Below the pieces are notes generated by a model, which was given only the letters and a program-made list of their open reading frames with translations, was not told where the DNA came from and did no database searches. This document shows, in pieces, positions 33,142 to 45,024 of a DNA stretch of 64,000 bases (position 1 is the first letter of the stretch; each line of letters opens with the position of its first letter). A program made the translations under genes and the position numbers. Source of the DNA: Neolentinus lepideus HHB14362 ss-1 (lineage: Eukaryota > Basidiomycota > Agaricomycetes > Gloeophyllales > Gloeophyllaceae); assembly GCA_001632425.1 (NCBI GenBank), contig KV425605.1:151560-215559 (forward strand), written 5' to 3'.

Positions 33142-36130
33142 TCATGAAGCCCAGAAGGAACCTAAAAACTCTCGCGCAGAAGAGACAGCCCGGCCCATCA
33201 GACCAGACTGTTCTGGACCTTCCACCGAGCTCCTACGCTGGTGAGACGAACTAGGAAGTGGGCCAGACAAAGAGTTGCGCTTAGCTATAGGGGGCGAAGA
33301 CAATATGCGATTTGATGAGGGAGTGGCGCGATTAGGTGAAGTAAGGTGAGGCGCCGGTATAGGGAACGCAGGTTTTAATGCAGTCACAGGAGAGCTGGCA
33401 GGCGTCGGATTCCGCGAGCGCTGTTCGTCTTCCTCAGGTATTGATGGCGGCAAATCAAGATGGGTAGGTCTCGATAACGAAGACGTCGAGACGTCCTTGC
33501 CATGGGCGCTCGACGACGAATCCACCTTGTCCCCTGTAGGACTAGACGAAGAGACCTGAGGACTAGGCGGACTGAGACTCTCACTGAGCCTCCGACCCGT
33601 CCGATCCCGACCCCGCTCCCGACCATTGGCAGAATCCTCACTCCCGCCTCTAGAGGGCGTGCTTGAATAGCTACCCCTCCCTTCCCGACCTCTTGACTCC
33701 CTGCCATAAGAACCGCCACCAACGGCAGCACTAGATCCGCAAGGTGATATGCTCCCCATCGGCGAGTCCCCACCTCGACTACTTCTCGAGCCCGACCGAC
33801 CACGGTCAGAATATGACGAGCTGCGGGTAGCCGACCTACCACGAGCGTCGCCCGTCACCTGAGAGGGGTTGACGACCTGGGGAGAACGACCTCTACTGGG
33901 AATGTTCTCAGGAGGCGACAGAAGATTCGGCGACGGAGGCTGCATATGCGCAGGGCTGACGCGAGGCACAGGCACAGGATTCGAAATATGCTTCGAGTGC
34001 GTGGTGCCGAAGTCCCGCTCCCGGTCACCGATAGGTGAAGATACCGTTTCCCTCCGTTCCTCCATGATTACATCATCATCACTGTTCCGCCCATTCGCCA
34101 CGCTCGGCGCAGCACCCTCATCGTACCGCAGGATCTCACCAGGTGTGTGTCTCGCGTCCTCGTGTTCCTCGTCTCTTGGGGCAGAGACCTTCACCCGTTT
34201 CGATGCATACGTCTTGCCGTAAGTCACGCCCTCGAAGTAGTCGTACGCATCCACCTCCGCCCCATCAACCTCGTGCCTCGGAGATTCGACAGCGCTAGGT
34301 ACAGAATGCGAGGAGTACACACTTCGCGGCTGCGACGACGGTACAACCACCCCGACGCTCGGTATTGACCGGCTGTTCGGAGACGTCGACGGAGACGAGA
34401 CGGACGACGACGACTGCGACCCGGTGCCAACGCTCAGGTACGCCTCCCGGTGCTGGTACACATCCTCTATACTGCTCCTCCGGCTCACCGTCCGCGAATT
34501 GGGTAGCGAATTGCTATAATTGCTCCCGATCGGCGGCACGTACACAAGCTCAACCTTCCTCGGAGAACTCTCGCCACTCCGGGTGTCGCCGTCGTACTCG
34601 GTCCCGTTCATGCCTGTCGTCTTCAACATGGTAGGTGCGATAGGAGCGATGGTGACATGCCCCTTGTCTATTGAGTCCATGCGAAGAAGTGGGGGCCGGC
34701 CGGCATGAGAAGAATGGAACGAAGAAGACCGAGAACGGGAGGACCGCATTTCGAGCACTTCATCATCTTCTTCCTCTGACTCAGAAGAATTACGACCATG
34801 GGGGAACCACTCTGGCTCATCATAGAAGTTCTCATAACGAACGTCTTCCATATCCATATCCTCCTCGTACCTAGCCATAGTCAGACTAAACTCGCGAAAC
34901 GATTGCCAATTAAACTCACCCATCAGCGACATCAGGTAGATCAGGCCTCCCGTTGCCACTCGACCCACGCTTCAACTTCGGCTTCTCAATAGCAATGAAC
35001 TGCTCCACGAATGTATTGAAGCTGATGTGCTTCTTCTTTCCGCCAGGGGCGCCAGTACTATGCGAGTCGCGATCGCTCCCAGGCGTATCCCCAGCAGCGC
35101 TCGTACTTGAGATATCACTCGACGCATCTCGATTGGCCAACGCCTGGCCTGCGTCCTCTATCGGGTCCTCCTGCGGCGCAATGATCCTTGGGGGCGAGTC
35201 TTTCCTGAACTCGGAGTGGTTCTTCCGCAGCCGCATAATATGTGTATCGCTCTTAGTGTGCAAAAGAGGCGGTCGTCTCGAGCCGGTCCCGCCTGTCCCT
35301 ATCCGCTCGGGCTCCGCGCTGTGCCCCTCTTCGCCCTCTTGGGGGACCTCAAGACCGGAGAAGTGCGGTGAAGAAGGCATAGATAGGAGTTCACCTATAC
35401 TCCGGTGCTTGAGGATTGGTTTCTTACCCGATATTGATGTACTCGAGCTGCTCCTTTGCAGCGTCGTCGGTAATGTCGTCGATAATGATCCCGTCGAGTC
35501 GCGACGAGAACGTTGTGTGAATCCACCTTCAGGCTTTAGTGGAGGACTGGTGCAGTCCTTCGCCGGCGGAGACCAGTCCTGACCGATGTGAAAAGGGCCA
35601 TAAAGCCAAGTGACGTCGGAATCTTTCAGCCTGCACAAAAAAATGCGGTCAGCATGGCGAAAGATTAGTCACAGAATGAAGAGCGATATGTGCATGAAAG
35701 GGCAGAAGTATGAAAAGATGACAATAATGTTGAGATGAAAGAAGTCGTTCGATCAAAGATCCGCCTGCGCGCCGGCTATGTATCGGCCTCTCGCTATATT
35801 ACGCAGCAAAATTCCCTCGATGCACTCGCAGACTAGATAACAGAGCGTATGATCAAGGGCGACTCACCAGTTGAGCGTCTCGGGGCTGATTGTCTTCAAT
35901 CCATTTCTCTGCTTCCACCACGTCCTCCAGCTAGCATTCTCGAGACGTGCGCCGTTTGCGATCGCGTTCTTCTGCCTTGTCATGCTCCGCCATGACCGCC
36001 AGACGTCTTCTTCACGCCATTGGTGCGAAAGATAATCTACCTGACCTCGGGGAACAGTATCGAAAGAAGAGTCGTCAGGGAAGGCATTGGTAGTGACGGA
36101 AACGAGTAGAGCAGGTAGATAGTTGGCCAT
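33142..36130 (-). CDS. Reg1-like regulatory subunit of protein phosphatase 1
   Basis: Three exons, 36130-35868, 35630-34920 and 34870-33142, give 900 residues. The conserved DUF1752 (AreA GATA-like) region spans exons 1-2: ARLENASWRTWWKQRN, ISPETLNW joined to LKDSDVTWLYGPF. A PP1-docking RVxF-type site, KKHISFNTFVEQF near residue 287, matches the known Reg1/Hex2 motif. Exon 3 is long, Ser/Pro/Arg-rich and disordered, with an acidic start (YEEDMDMEDVRYENF) and YDYFEGVTYGKTYASKRVKV. In yeast Reg1 directs the Glc7 phosphatase to Snf1 for glucose repression; the same role here is inferred. The many SP and RxxS sites fit phospho-regulation. Confidence 0.85.
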
Positions 36131-39030
36131 CAACAACAGACCGATGGCAAGCAGCTAGCTGCGTTGAGAGTTGACTGTGTCAGCGCTCAGACAAGGGTGA
36201 GTCCTGGAAGGACGGATAAATGGCGAGGGAAGAAGCAAAAAGGCACCAGATGCAATTGGCTGGTTCGTTCCGGACGGCCGGGTTACCTTTGTTGATAAAG
36301 GCTGGCCGCTGTTGAGTACGGCGCCGACGAACGGTCCGTGCGTAGATGAGTCGAGATGATAGAGGGTAGCAGCAGTTATGGTGACATGGCGGTGGTGTGA
36401 CGATTTTGTTGGAGGAGGCGAGCGCCGTATTCCTGTTCTGCCCGCCTTGCACATGACCCGGTCCGACCGCTTCCATGCCTGTTCTCCGTTTTTTTACCGC
36501 CGAACCTTTCCTTTCCGGGTTTTCTACCGTCGAAAACCTCTTGTTTTTACTTCAATCGCCTTCATCTAACACCGACAAAAACATATCCCACCGCCGTCCG
36601 TACTCGAAAATTTCCTGCAAGTCTATACACGGTAGGCAAGGTAGAACGGTTGTACCCTCGCTCGCATGGCAAGGAACAGGTGGATTATTTGCAAACAACA
36701 CCTCGCTTGCATGACGGCCTCTTTTGTACATATGAGTCTGCTTGCCAACAGGCGCGACCAGGCTCTCGCGCCACCGAGTCAGCGGCATGCAATCTATTCG
36801 GTAGCCTTGCGCCCTTGTCCTCGTGCACTGGTATTTTCGGCTCTGCCTCGACTCGTATCGACTCAGAAAATCAGCCACTCGCGTACCAGCACTGAGCGCT
36901 GAGCAACTTCGGAAGGACCTTGTAGCTGCACAGCCTGTCACAGCCCGGCGGGACGGTGAGAAGGGGGTCCTCGTGTGGTCGGAATCTGCCGGAACTTCTG
37001 CCATCACCGACCGCCAAATACAGCTTTCTCTCCCTGCTTGTACGAAGGAAACGTGTGGGGATACGAGGTAAATACGGACAGCTCAGTTCCGCAGCCAGGT
37101 AACTACGGAACATGGTCAAAATGATATCCCCAGTGTTGTGCTTGTTCGACGATACGAGTAACGGAGCAAGACCGTCGTGAAACTGTTTCGAGTGCTATTG
37201 AATAGTTACAAGGACCGTCTTCTCGGTTATGTCTTGCCTGCGCATCCTAGTCCTTTTTCAAAACAGATGCGGGGTAAATCAATGCGAGATGACCGCCTAA
37301 TCTAAATATGTGTCATGTTTCCCCGCATCGACCCCGGACCAAAGCGAAAACCGACGTGAATATATCACGGTCATTCTTGCCTTCCAGGGCATCTGCTTTG
37401 TTCGCAATCCCGATGCCATAGAACATGATCCTTGTCCGGAACACACGGGGAGCCGTCTAATATTTGCTATGCGGCCTGAATCCACCTCAAATCCACTCTT
37501 GAGTGCCTGTGAGGTTAACAGGTGGCTCCTTGATTTCCATAAAGCGGATCCAGCGGGGCTTAGCCTGTCTTGTGACTCCAACTGAGGCAGCATCGACACT
37601 TCAAGTTGGTTACCCGAGAATATCACGCCATTCTCGAAATACCACACTATTCTCCGGCGGATCTCTTCATGAAGCATCCCTTCCCCAAGCCTCTACAAAA
37701 TGGACACCCTATTCCCGCTTGTCCGCAAGATCGCCACGCTGCCGCGGTAACGTTCGTTGCTGCCGATTCATTCCGTCCAGTATATAGATCTCTGATCACG
37801 GACACGTGAGCGGCTTCACTGTCACGAGACCCTGACGTTGCCTCGAAATGAAAACGCGAACTCTGAAACGCCCCCACCGATCGCGATTCGCGCTTACCCC
37901 GCACCGCTCCTGGGCAGGGGAATCCCGGAGGTTGGCGCTTCTTTCAATGCCGACGCTCGTCGGCCTGATGATTTTTGTCGGTCCGCTCAGAGCGGCTGGT
38001 TTGGGTCACCGGTCATCCGCGAAGTACTGTTGCGTTCGTTCATCATGTACCGTTATTCCAACAGCCGGTCTTCTCTTACCTGCTGGCAACACGACGAAGT
38101 TGTTCCAATGAATCCCCAATGTTGGGCTTTCCTTCCAAATCCCTAGGCCCGCTGTCTGGACTCTGCACAAATCTGACACCGTAGCACGTTTGTCGAACTT
38201 AATGCCCTCATCGGCCACTCACGTCCTCTCACCGGACAACCCTCTAGCATTCCGAAGCTGAACGTTAACCTTCTCGGCTTCGGTGCATCGGTGAAATCCA
38301 CAAGACCACCAGTAACGCAGGCACAAACTCTGTCAAGCAGTTCTGGGCCCCTACCATGACGAAGGTTAGGAAGCATCGGACTCGGTGTCCTAGTTTATCT
38401 GCGCTACGTATCTGTTATCTGTTCTGGACCTCGTCGCAAATGAACGCACTGTTTATAGGACTGCTTCACCGAATTACGTTACAGCTCGCGGAACTGTAAA
38501 CCGGACATCGAGCATGCGCGAATAAGCGTTTTAGCGCTTCCTCGCCGCTGCTTGAGAACGCCCCAGTTCTGGAGATTCGCCCTGAAAGACGGTTACTCCG
38601 GTGGAAGCTGATATTTCTATTGACCACAGGGTTGATAAGAGCTTCCATAGGTCTGCTGCCTGTGCCCTCTTCGTCGACGTCTATTCGGCGACCTTATGAG
38701 TATAAACCTGTTCAGCGGTGGAGACCTAGGATACGCCGACTGGGACGAGAGGGTCTTCTTTCAGCCCCCCCTTTGCGCTGCGCGCTGCTCATGCCGTCAT
38801 GAGAAGCTTATGCCTATTACATGTTATTGGCTCTAGCGTTCGTGTTCTATCTACCTCATGGATGATGCATTCACTAGGTAAACGCCGAGGAGATATCCGA
38901 TGACCACATCAAGCCGCCGGTCCAGGCCTCTGAACTCTGATATATCGCTCAGCATCCTAGCCTGTAATGCATTGGAGTCCATATCGCAACCGAAGCTGTG
39001 GGTGCGGTCTCTTGTTCAGCCCCTAATCAT
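36131..39030. other. Gene-poor region
   Basis: About 2.9 kb upstream of the Reg1-like gene. Many short overlapping frames on both strands, none with recognisable protein features. The first few hundred bases are probably the Reg1-like promoter. Confidence 0.45.
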
Positions 39031-39035
39031 GCCTC

Positions 39036-39455
39036 GAGGATGACGAGCCAATCGAGGCGGGCCCTCTCTTTGATAAATCTATCGCAGACACCATCATCAT
39101 CCGTTCTTACGACAATGTCTTTTCCGCGTCTATAACCTCACTCTTTATATGGCATCGGACCTCTTTGAGCGCACGTTCTCCATCCTACGTCGAAAATATC
39201 GCATACGATGTCCTGCCTTTTGACAAAAATAATCGTGTAACTCGCCTGCTTCTGTACCCGGGATCACCACCGTTTCTGGACGACATCCATGCCGTCTTGG
39301 AGACCGCTGCAATCGGTTCCGGGAAGGAAGCACTCGTAGCCGTTGAACATCGGCCCTCTAAAGGTGTTCGTTATCGCGGAATTGAGGAACAAGTTGTCAT
39401 AGCTGCTAAATCCATGCTCCGGCTTACGATGCGCGATAGAAATCGCACATCGTAA
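39036..39455 (+). pseudogene. BTB-domain pseudogene
   Basis: Reads LFDKSIADTIIIRSYDNV, then after a frame change FRVYNLTLYMASDLFERTFS, then a stop, and after a second change NNRVTRLLLYPGSPPFLDDI and AVLETAAI. These are the successive BTB words of the gene at 31289-32298. Two frameshifts and an internal stop show it is dead. It faces the opposite way to the live genes. Confidence 0.75.
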
Positions 39456-39853
39456 GCCGCAGCTTGGCTTGATGTCATATATATTCCAAAAGCTTTGGGG
39501 ATATCATGACGAATGCGGGAGGGTATCCGGTTATCTCATGCCTGGGCAAGGCTTCGTCCTTTGCCTTTCCTGGTCATACGAGACTGGGTACAGGGTCTTT
39601 TGTTGCACGATAAAGTCGGATACCGCCCATTTGCGGCGGGTATCTGCAATGCAGAGGGATGTGGATGTGTAATGAGAGCAGCCGCCACATTGCTTGTTGA
39701 TCCTTGTTTGTAGTTTGAATATTTCCCAGTGCACGGAACTTAATTTCGCCATCTTTTCCTTCCGTCTTTACTTCGACCTCTCGCTTGTACTCTAAGAGCT
39801 CTACTCCTTGAATCATATATTCTCATCTATTTCTCTCTTGGCTCCTGGTTCTC

Positions 39854-39884
39854 AAAGACTGCTCGGTTTAACTGAGCAGTCTTT
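39854..39884. repeat. Perfect hairpin, 11-bp arms
   Basis: AAAGACTGCTC and its exact complement separated by 9 nt, about 40 bp before the long palindrome. Confidence 0.85.
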
Positions 39885-39925
39885 CTTGGCTTCGACACCT
39901 TCCTCTTCAGTGATTTTCAGTGTCG

Positions 39926-39966
39926 ATCCACCGCGTCTTCGCATAGTATGCGAAGACGCGGTGGAT
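39926..39966. repeat. Perfect 41-bp palindrome
   Basis: Two exact 20-bp arms (beginning ATCCACCGCGTCTTC) around a single central base. No open frame or terminator context. It could extrude as a cruciform. Confidence 0.9.
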
Positions 39967-39999
39967 AGATTTCATGAATAAATCATGTGGTCTCCTGCG

Positions 40000-40195
40000 A
40001 CTCAAGCTCATGTTGATGGCTTGGGTACAGGTACATGGGTACTCGCGGGTTTGGGCTTCAGAAGTGCGTCAAAAGTGCTGTTTGTGAGACTCGCCGCGTC
40101 ACGGGCACAGCCAAGTGCGAGCCGTACCCGTACCCGTAACCTGCACGGGTTTCATGGACCCATGTAGTTCCCTACCCGGGTCCTATAATCCCACT
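40000..40195. repeat. Possible MITE with GGGTAC-rich ends
   Basis: GGGTACAGGTACATGGGTAC near the left and CCGTACCCGTACCCG followed by ATGGACCCATGTAG near the right form imperfect inverted repeats. No target duplication was confirmed. Confidence 0.3.
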
Positions 40196-40722
40196 GTGAT
40201 GAACAGTTTCCTTCATACGCATATATGTGAGGAGAGCCACGAAATGTAAATAGTGCTTACTTCACGGTGATTAGATATTTGCCCTAGTTCAGTGAGAGGT
40301 TTGCTGACAGGATAGGTTTCAGCATGTCGTCATCAATACAACAAGCTCATCGAGCCGGTAGGTTCCATCCAGCCCAAGGGCCTAATACAATAACCTTGAA
40401 ATCATCGAGAGTGTCTCACAGTAAACATTGAAACAGTGGCAGATTATTCTCGTACGATTTGGTTACTCAGTGACGATGTTTAACTTCCGCTGGGGAAATG
40501 GTAATAGGTGTTTGTTGCATATGATTATAATGGACGTGTGGTGTACATTAATGTTATCGCGTCCAAAACATGTCCGACTCGGAGGGCTTTGGCGGTGTCC
40601 GAATTCACTCTTCGTTCAGTTCGACCACAAGAACATGCTGCTACCGAGTTTAACGCTATCCCTTATATCACATTCAATGGATTTACTTGTGGTAGAGGGC
40701 CACTGCTCTGCATGGCATGGGT

Positions 40723-41411
40723 ATGAGTCCTGAGGTCACTTGTTACATTTTCTGAGCATATTATAATAATTGTCAGAAATTTTTGTACTTCATTATAATT
40801 GAAAGATGGTCTAAAATGGATTGTTAATCCCATTTTAATCCATCTTTCTGCTGGTAATCAATTATAATGCAGCATGGAAAGTCCCAACAATACCACTATA
40901 GCTATTGATTCCCCTCTACTGTGCCACCCACTACAAACTGTTGTTGTAGTAGGGTTCCCTCAGTAAGAAGCCCTGCTGAGTGTGCACCGGGTATCCTGAA
41001 AGCAAAGAAAACAATAAAAATACAAAAATATTCCAAATAATGCACATGCATAGCATAAACTGATATTGAGAAGCAGGAAGAAAATTGAACAAGTCCAAGA
41101 AAGTTATGCAGTAAATATTGAGGACAGACACTAAAAAATGACTTTGTAATGAGTTTGTAGTGATCACTACAAGCAGACTAATAATTTACTCCACAGAACA
41201 TTCCACTGATTGCTCATTTTGAGTGTATATAAACATGCCTTCACACATGTTAGAAACTTCTGTGCCCCATCATAATGGATTACCAGGGGAAAGAAGGTTT
41301 TAAATGGATTTAAATGGGATTAAAAGTCTATTTTAATCTTACCTCAATCTATTTTTGACGATTTTTTAATTATAATGGGGTATAGAAATTTTTGACAACT
41401 TCAGGACTCAT
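40723..41411. mobile_element. Non-autonomous DNA element with inverted ends, AT-rich
   Basis: ATGAGTCCTGA at the left and its exact complement at the right; inside these, a GTCARAAATTT-TAC-TTATAATT block is repeated inverted. An internal hairpin (AGATGG-CTAAAATGGATT against its complement) lies at about 40804-40852. No transposase. It carries an AT-shifted copy of the block found intact at 42324-42700. Confidence 0.6.
40924..41243 (+). repeat. CpG-depleted copy of the 42324-42700 block
   Basis: Aligns along its length with the later block, starting CCACCCACTACAAAC and ending GTATATAAAC. Where the later copy has CpG this one usually has TpG or CpA. Confidence 0.75.
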
Positions 41412-41420
41412 AAAATTTAC

Positions 41421-42235
41421 CATATTTAGAAGGTACAAACAATCACCCAAATAAATGTGCCAGCCACCCTGGGCTGTACAAATGTTTCTGATATTTTTAG
41501 CAAATTTTCCGGTTTTCTGAGCAGAAATATGAGTTATTGATGACCAATGATGTAAACTGCATGTAAAATCTCACAGGACTTTCATGCCATCTATGTCATG
41601 CTCTTGCTGGTATTCCATGTTCACTCAACGAGCCCACTAATAAAGTCAGTAGACCAGTATAAGGTAAGAGAGAGATATACAACATCAATATTTACCATAT
41701 TTGGAAGGTATAACCAAACAAATAAACAAAATGTGTATGAACCAGTGGATTGTACAAAATTTTCTGATATTTTTAGCATATTTTCCAATTTTTCTGAGCA
41801 GAAATACCAGCTATTGGTGACCAATGATGTAAACAGTGTGTAAAATCTCACAAGATTTTCATGCTATCTACATCATTCTCTACACACTCAATGAACAGAC
41901 TAATAATGCCAGTAGACCGGTATAAGGTAAGAAAGATACATACAACATCAATAATTACCATATTTGGAAGGTGTGCGCAAACAAGTAAACAATCAAATGG
42001 GTGGGTGCCAGCCACCTTAGATTGTACAAATTTTTCTGACATTTTTAGCAAATTTTCCGATTTTTCTCAGTGGAAATACCAGCTATTGGTGACCAATGAC
42101 GTAAACAGTGTGTAAAATCTTGCGGAACTTTCATGCTGTCGATGTCATTCTCCTCCTGGTATCCCAAGCCCACTCAATGAACTGACTGGTGAAGTCAGCA
42201 GGCAATTACAAGCTAAGATTATACACTAGAGTCTA
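41421..42235. repeat. Three tandem copies of an approximately 265-bp AT-rich unit
   Basis: Units start at CATATTTRGAAGGT, at 41421, 41696 and 41959. Each contains TTCTGAYATTTTTAGC, GTGACCAATGAYGTAAAC and GTAGACC-GTATAAGGTAAG. CpG content falls from the third copy to the first two. Confidence 0.85.
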
Positions 42236-42689
42236 GTAAGCTTGAAGCCCTTTGTGACCCGCGCGAGCGAGCATCTGGCCAATCAGAGGCCAGTATTTGG
42301 AATCGACGCGGCGCGACGCCACGCCACCCACTACAAACCGTCGTTGTAGTCCGGTTCCCACGGTAAGAAACACCTCTCAGAGTGTACTGAGTCTCCCAAA
42401 TGCAAATAAAACGCTAAAAATACAGAAATATTCTGAATAACGCAAATATATACCAAAAGCTTATATTGAGAAGCATGGAGAAAATGAAGTAAGTCTATGA
42501 AAGTGAGGAAGAAAATATCGAGAAATGAGACTACAAAACAAGTTTGTAGTGACTTTGTAGTGACGACTACAAGCGGACTTGGAATCGGACATCTAACTTC
42601 CTGGTCGATACTACAAATGTTTCACACACCGATTACTCGGCAGAGCATTCCCACGGGCTCATCGTTCGGCAGAGCGCTCATTCTGAGCG

Positions 42690-42700
42690 TATATAAACGC
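42690..42700 (+). promoter_or_regulatory. TATA box before the 42753 ORF
   Basis: TATATAAACGC, 53 bp upstream of the ATG at 42753, at the end of a block rich in ACTACAA/TTGTAGT words. The decayed copy keeps GTATATAAAC. Confidence 0.5.
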
Positions 42701-42752
42701 TTTCCTTCGTACCTCAGGACTCGTAACTTACGAGAATCGGCATGCGAGGCTT

Positions 42753-43091
42753 ATGTCTCGTAACAACGATGCATTTTCTGGGCCGCCAACTGCTTTAGAA
42801 TTGGAGCGTCGAGACACATGCATGGCGATTTCTTCACCTCCGAATCAATCACTGCAGTTCTTCTCGTGTCGTCTTAGTGAATTCACTCCTCTCCCGCGCG
42901 GCATGGCCCCGTGTCAGCTCGCCCATAACCAAACCGGAACTCACCAGGAGACGAACTCGACTTGCTTCACTGCTCGAGACGTAGGATATCCAACGCGCTT
43001 AACAGGTTGCGACGAATCGGCAGCGCCTGGCTCACCTACCGCTGTCCTTCTCCTTGGAAACTTGACGGTGCATCGACGATGGTTTCAGTAA
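42753..43091 (+). CDS. Hypothetical 112-residue ORF
   Basis: First ATG after a good TATA box. The product is Cys/Thr/Pro-rich with no signal peptide and no recognised domain. It may be a first exon of an element-encoded gene. It converges on the helical-domain/chromodomain gene. Confidence 0.35.
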   Translation: MSRNNDAFSGPPTALELERRDTCMAISSPPNQSLQFFSCRLSEFTPLPRGMAPCQLAHNQTGTHQETNSTCFTARDVGYPTRLTGCDESAAPGSPTAVLLLGNLTVHRRWFQ

Positions 43092-43562
43092 TATCGTTAA
43101 CGTGGGTCGTCGCACTGGGTCATCCGAAAATCGACATTAGTGCCGACAGTCGGTTTGCCACGCCTTCAATTGCGGCCCTTGATACTGCGTGAATTCATCT
43201 GCAGGCATCAAAGCTACTCCCGAGTATTTCTACTGTGCAACCCAAATGTGAATGCAGCAAGACAGACTTCCTGCATGTCCATTTGAGGTTGCATAGCAGA
43301 AACACTCGGAGGTATGTTGTCAGCATGAAAGAGTGCTATTTATCTGCATATATGGTACATGGTATATATATGTGATATTGATTCACGAGAACTTTCATTA
43401 CAATGAAACATGACATTGATGGAGTCCGGGCTTCATCTTCAAAAATACCTAAGATGGTGTTCTCTATTGCAGAAGCAATAGAATCATGCATCGTGTTCAT
43501 GACCAGATTGTCTATCACCAGTAGCCAGCCTCACCGGAGCTGTCAAGAACTATTGCATAGCT

Positions 43563-44911
43563 TCATCGTAGCTTTCTAGCCCTGTGCTTTGAGCCGCGTT
43601 TTGCGCCATTGCACTTTTTCCACCAGGCATCCAGGACCTCTGCTGCACCTCGCAGTTGGTCTTCTTCAAGCCACAAGTCATCTTCAGGCCCATAGCCTGT
43701 CCATCGTACCAGATACTCAATTGTGCCGTCATCTGCATTCGACTCCTTGACAATGTGCGAGACTTCATACTCTGGGTCAGACTCATCGACATTCATCCAT
43801 GCGTCGTGTGCATTCACTGAGAGTCTGGAAGCCCATCGTGCCGGTAAATCCACAGTCAGCGCCTCGGGTTTTGCGCAGAATGTTGCTTTGATTGATGTTC
43901 GCTTGCCTTTAATGCTCGGATGCTTTACTCGAGAGTATTTCTCGCACTCGCATAGCGAGTGTTCCAGATCAACGAGGCTGACTCCGATCTTCCCTGGGTG
44001 CATGCTGGGCGGCTCCGAGATATCCAGTCGCTCCCAGTGCTCGTTCTGCGTATCGCGCAAGTATACCATGGCGGCGGTCTCGATACCCTTCACGTCATCT
44101 CCAAAAATCTTGCGCAGCCCCGCCGCGGAACCAGGCCCGCAAATAGCCCACTCATCCTCGGAGAAACTGTAGTGTGGTATCATATTCAGGTCGAGGAGCA
44201 ATCTATGCCCCAAAAGTTCAGTAATGGTATACGACTAGGATATTGGACCACCTACTGAAAGCCGGTAAAATCACCCATTGAAGGGTACGAGATCATGATC
44301 CTGTGTGCATCCTCGATATGCTTAACCTCTTTGAGCTTTTCAGGAAGGTGATCCTCCATCATTCGTTGCAACAAGAGCAAATGGTTCTCATAGTTCCTGC
44401 TCATGCCAAGACTCGGAGCCGGTATGATATATGCATACCCGTACAGTGCCTGGCCGTCTCGAACCGCTTCTCCTAGAACCTCTTTGTAGGTGTCGAAATC
44501 GAAGGCCTTCCAGGTAAGTGCGCCGATGCTTGATTCCAATAACTCCCATGTGCTAATACGATTGAAGGTGCGGAACAGCATGACGCGAAACGCGCATTCA
44601 TTCAGATCGGTGCTGCCGCGATTGATTACATTCTTCAGAATGTATTGCGTTGTTCGATCGAATACCCGGAAAACATTCGTGAACCGGTATTTGGAGAAGA
44701 TTGGGTCGTCCGTCCACGGAGCTGGCTCGCCTGCCACTCTCTTTCGTCGGATTGCGTCGCGCTCCGCCATCCAGAGGAACAAGGTGTCGAAGACCGGTGA
44801 CACTCTCAAAGTGCGGCCTTCGATGTTCACCGTCCTGACTTTTGTTTGTCCACCTGCACTTGTCTTGCTATGAGTGGGCCGACGGTTCAGAACGCGCCGA
44901 CTGGGAGGCAT
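43563..44911 (-). CDS. HMUDK-type helical domain fused to a chromodomain
   Basis: Two exons, 44911-44256 and 44202-43563, join through a 53-nt intron to 431 residues. Residues about 40-255 match my memory of the 5-hmdU DNA kinase helical domain (HMUDK_hel, related to alpha-glutamyl/putrescinyl-thymine pyrophosphorylases): DPIFSKYRFTNVFRVFDRTT, FRTFNRISTWELLE, and across the splice GDFTGFQLLLDLN with GPGSAAGLRKIFG. In phages relatives act on hydroxymethyluracil in DNA. The C-terminus, about 363-412, is a chromodomain (EYEVSHIVKE, IEYLVRWTGYGPEDDLWL), with Tyr364, Trp386 and Trp396 as likely methyl-lysine cage residues. No P-loop kinase domain is present. A role in modified DNA bases at methylated-histone chromatin is inference. 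Both domains look intact. Confidence 0.8.
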
Positions 44912-45024
44912 GTCTGTCGATTCTGGACCGCGAGGAAGAGGAAGGACAATTGAGCGACTGGTGTCGTGGCACGGACGCGCTAGCTGCAAAATTCACCCCT
45001 ATTTATTCCGGACCCCGATGCGTT

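Noticed and set aside
36378..39000. Many 60-130 codon frames on both strands
   Set aside because: Short, mutually overlapping and without recognisable residues or splice partners.
40700..42300. Classic CpA-type RIP
   Set aside because: The changes between copies fall mainly at CpG, so CpG methylation decay fits better than Neurospora-type RIP.
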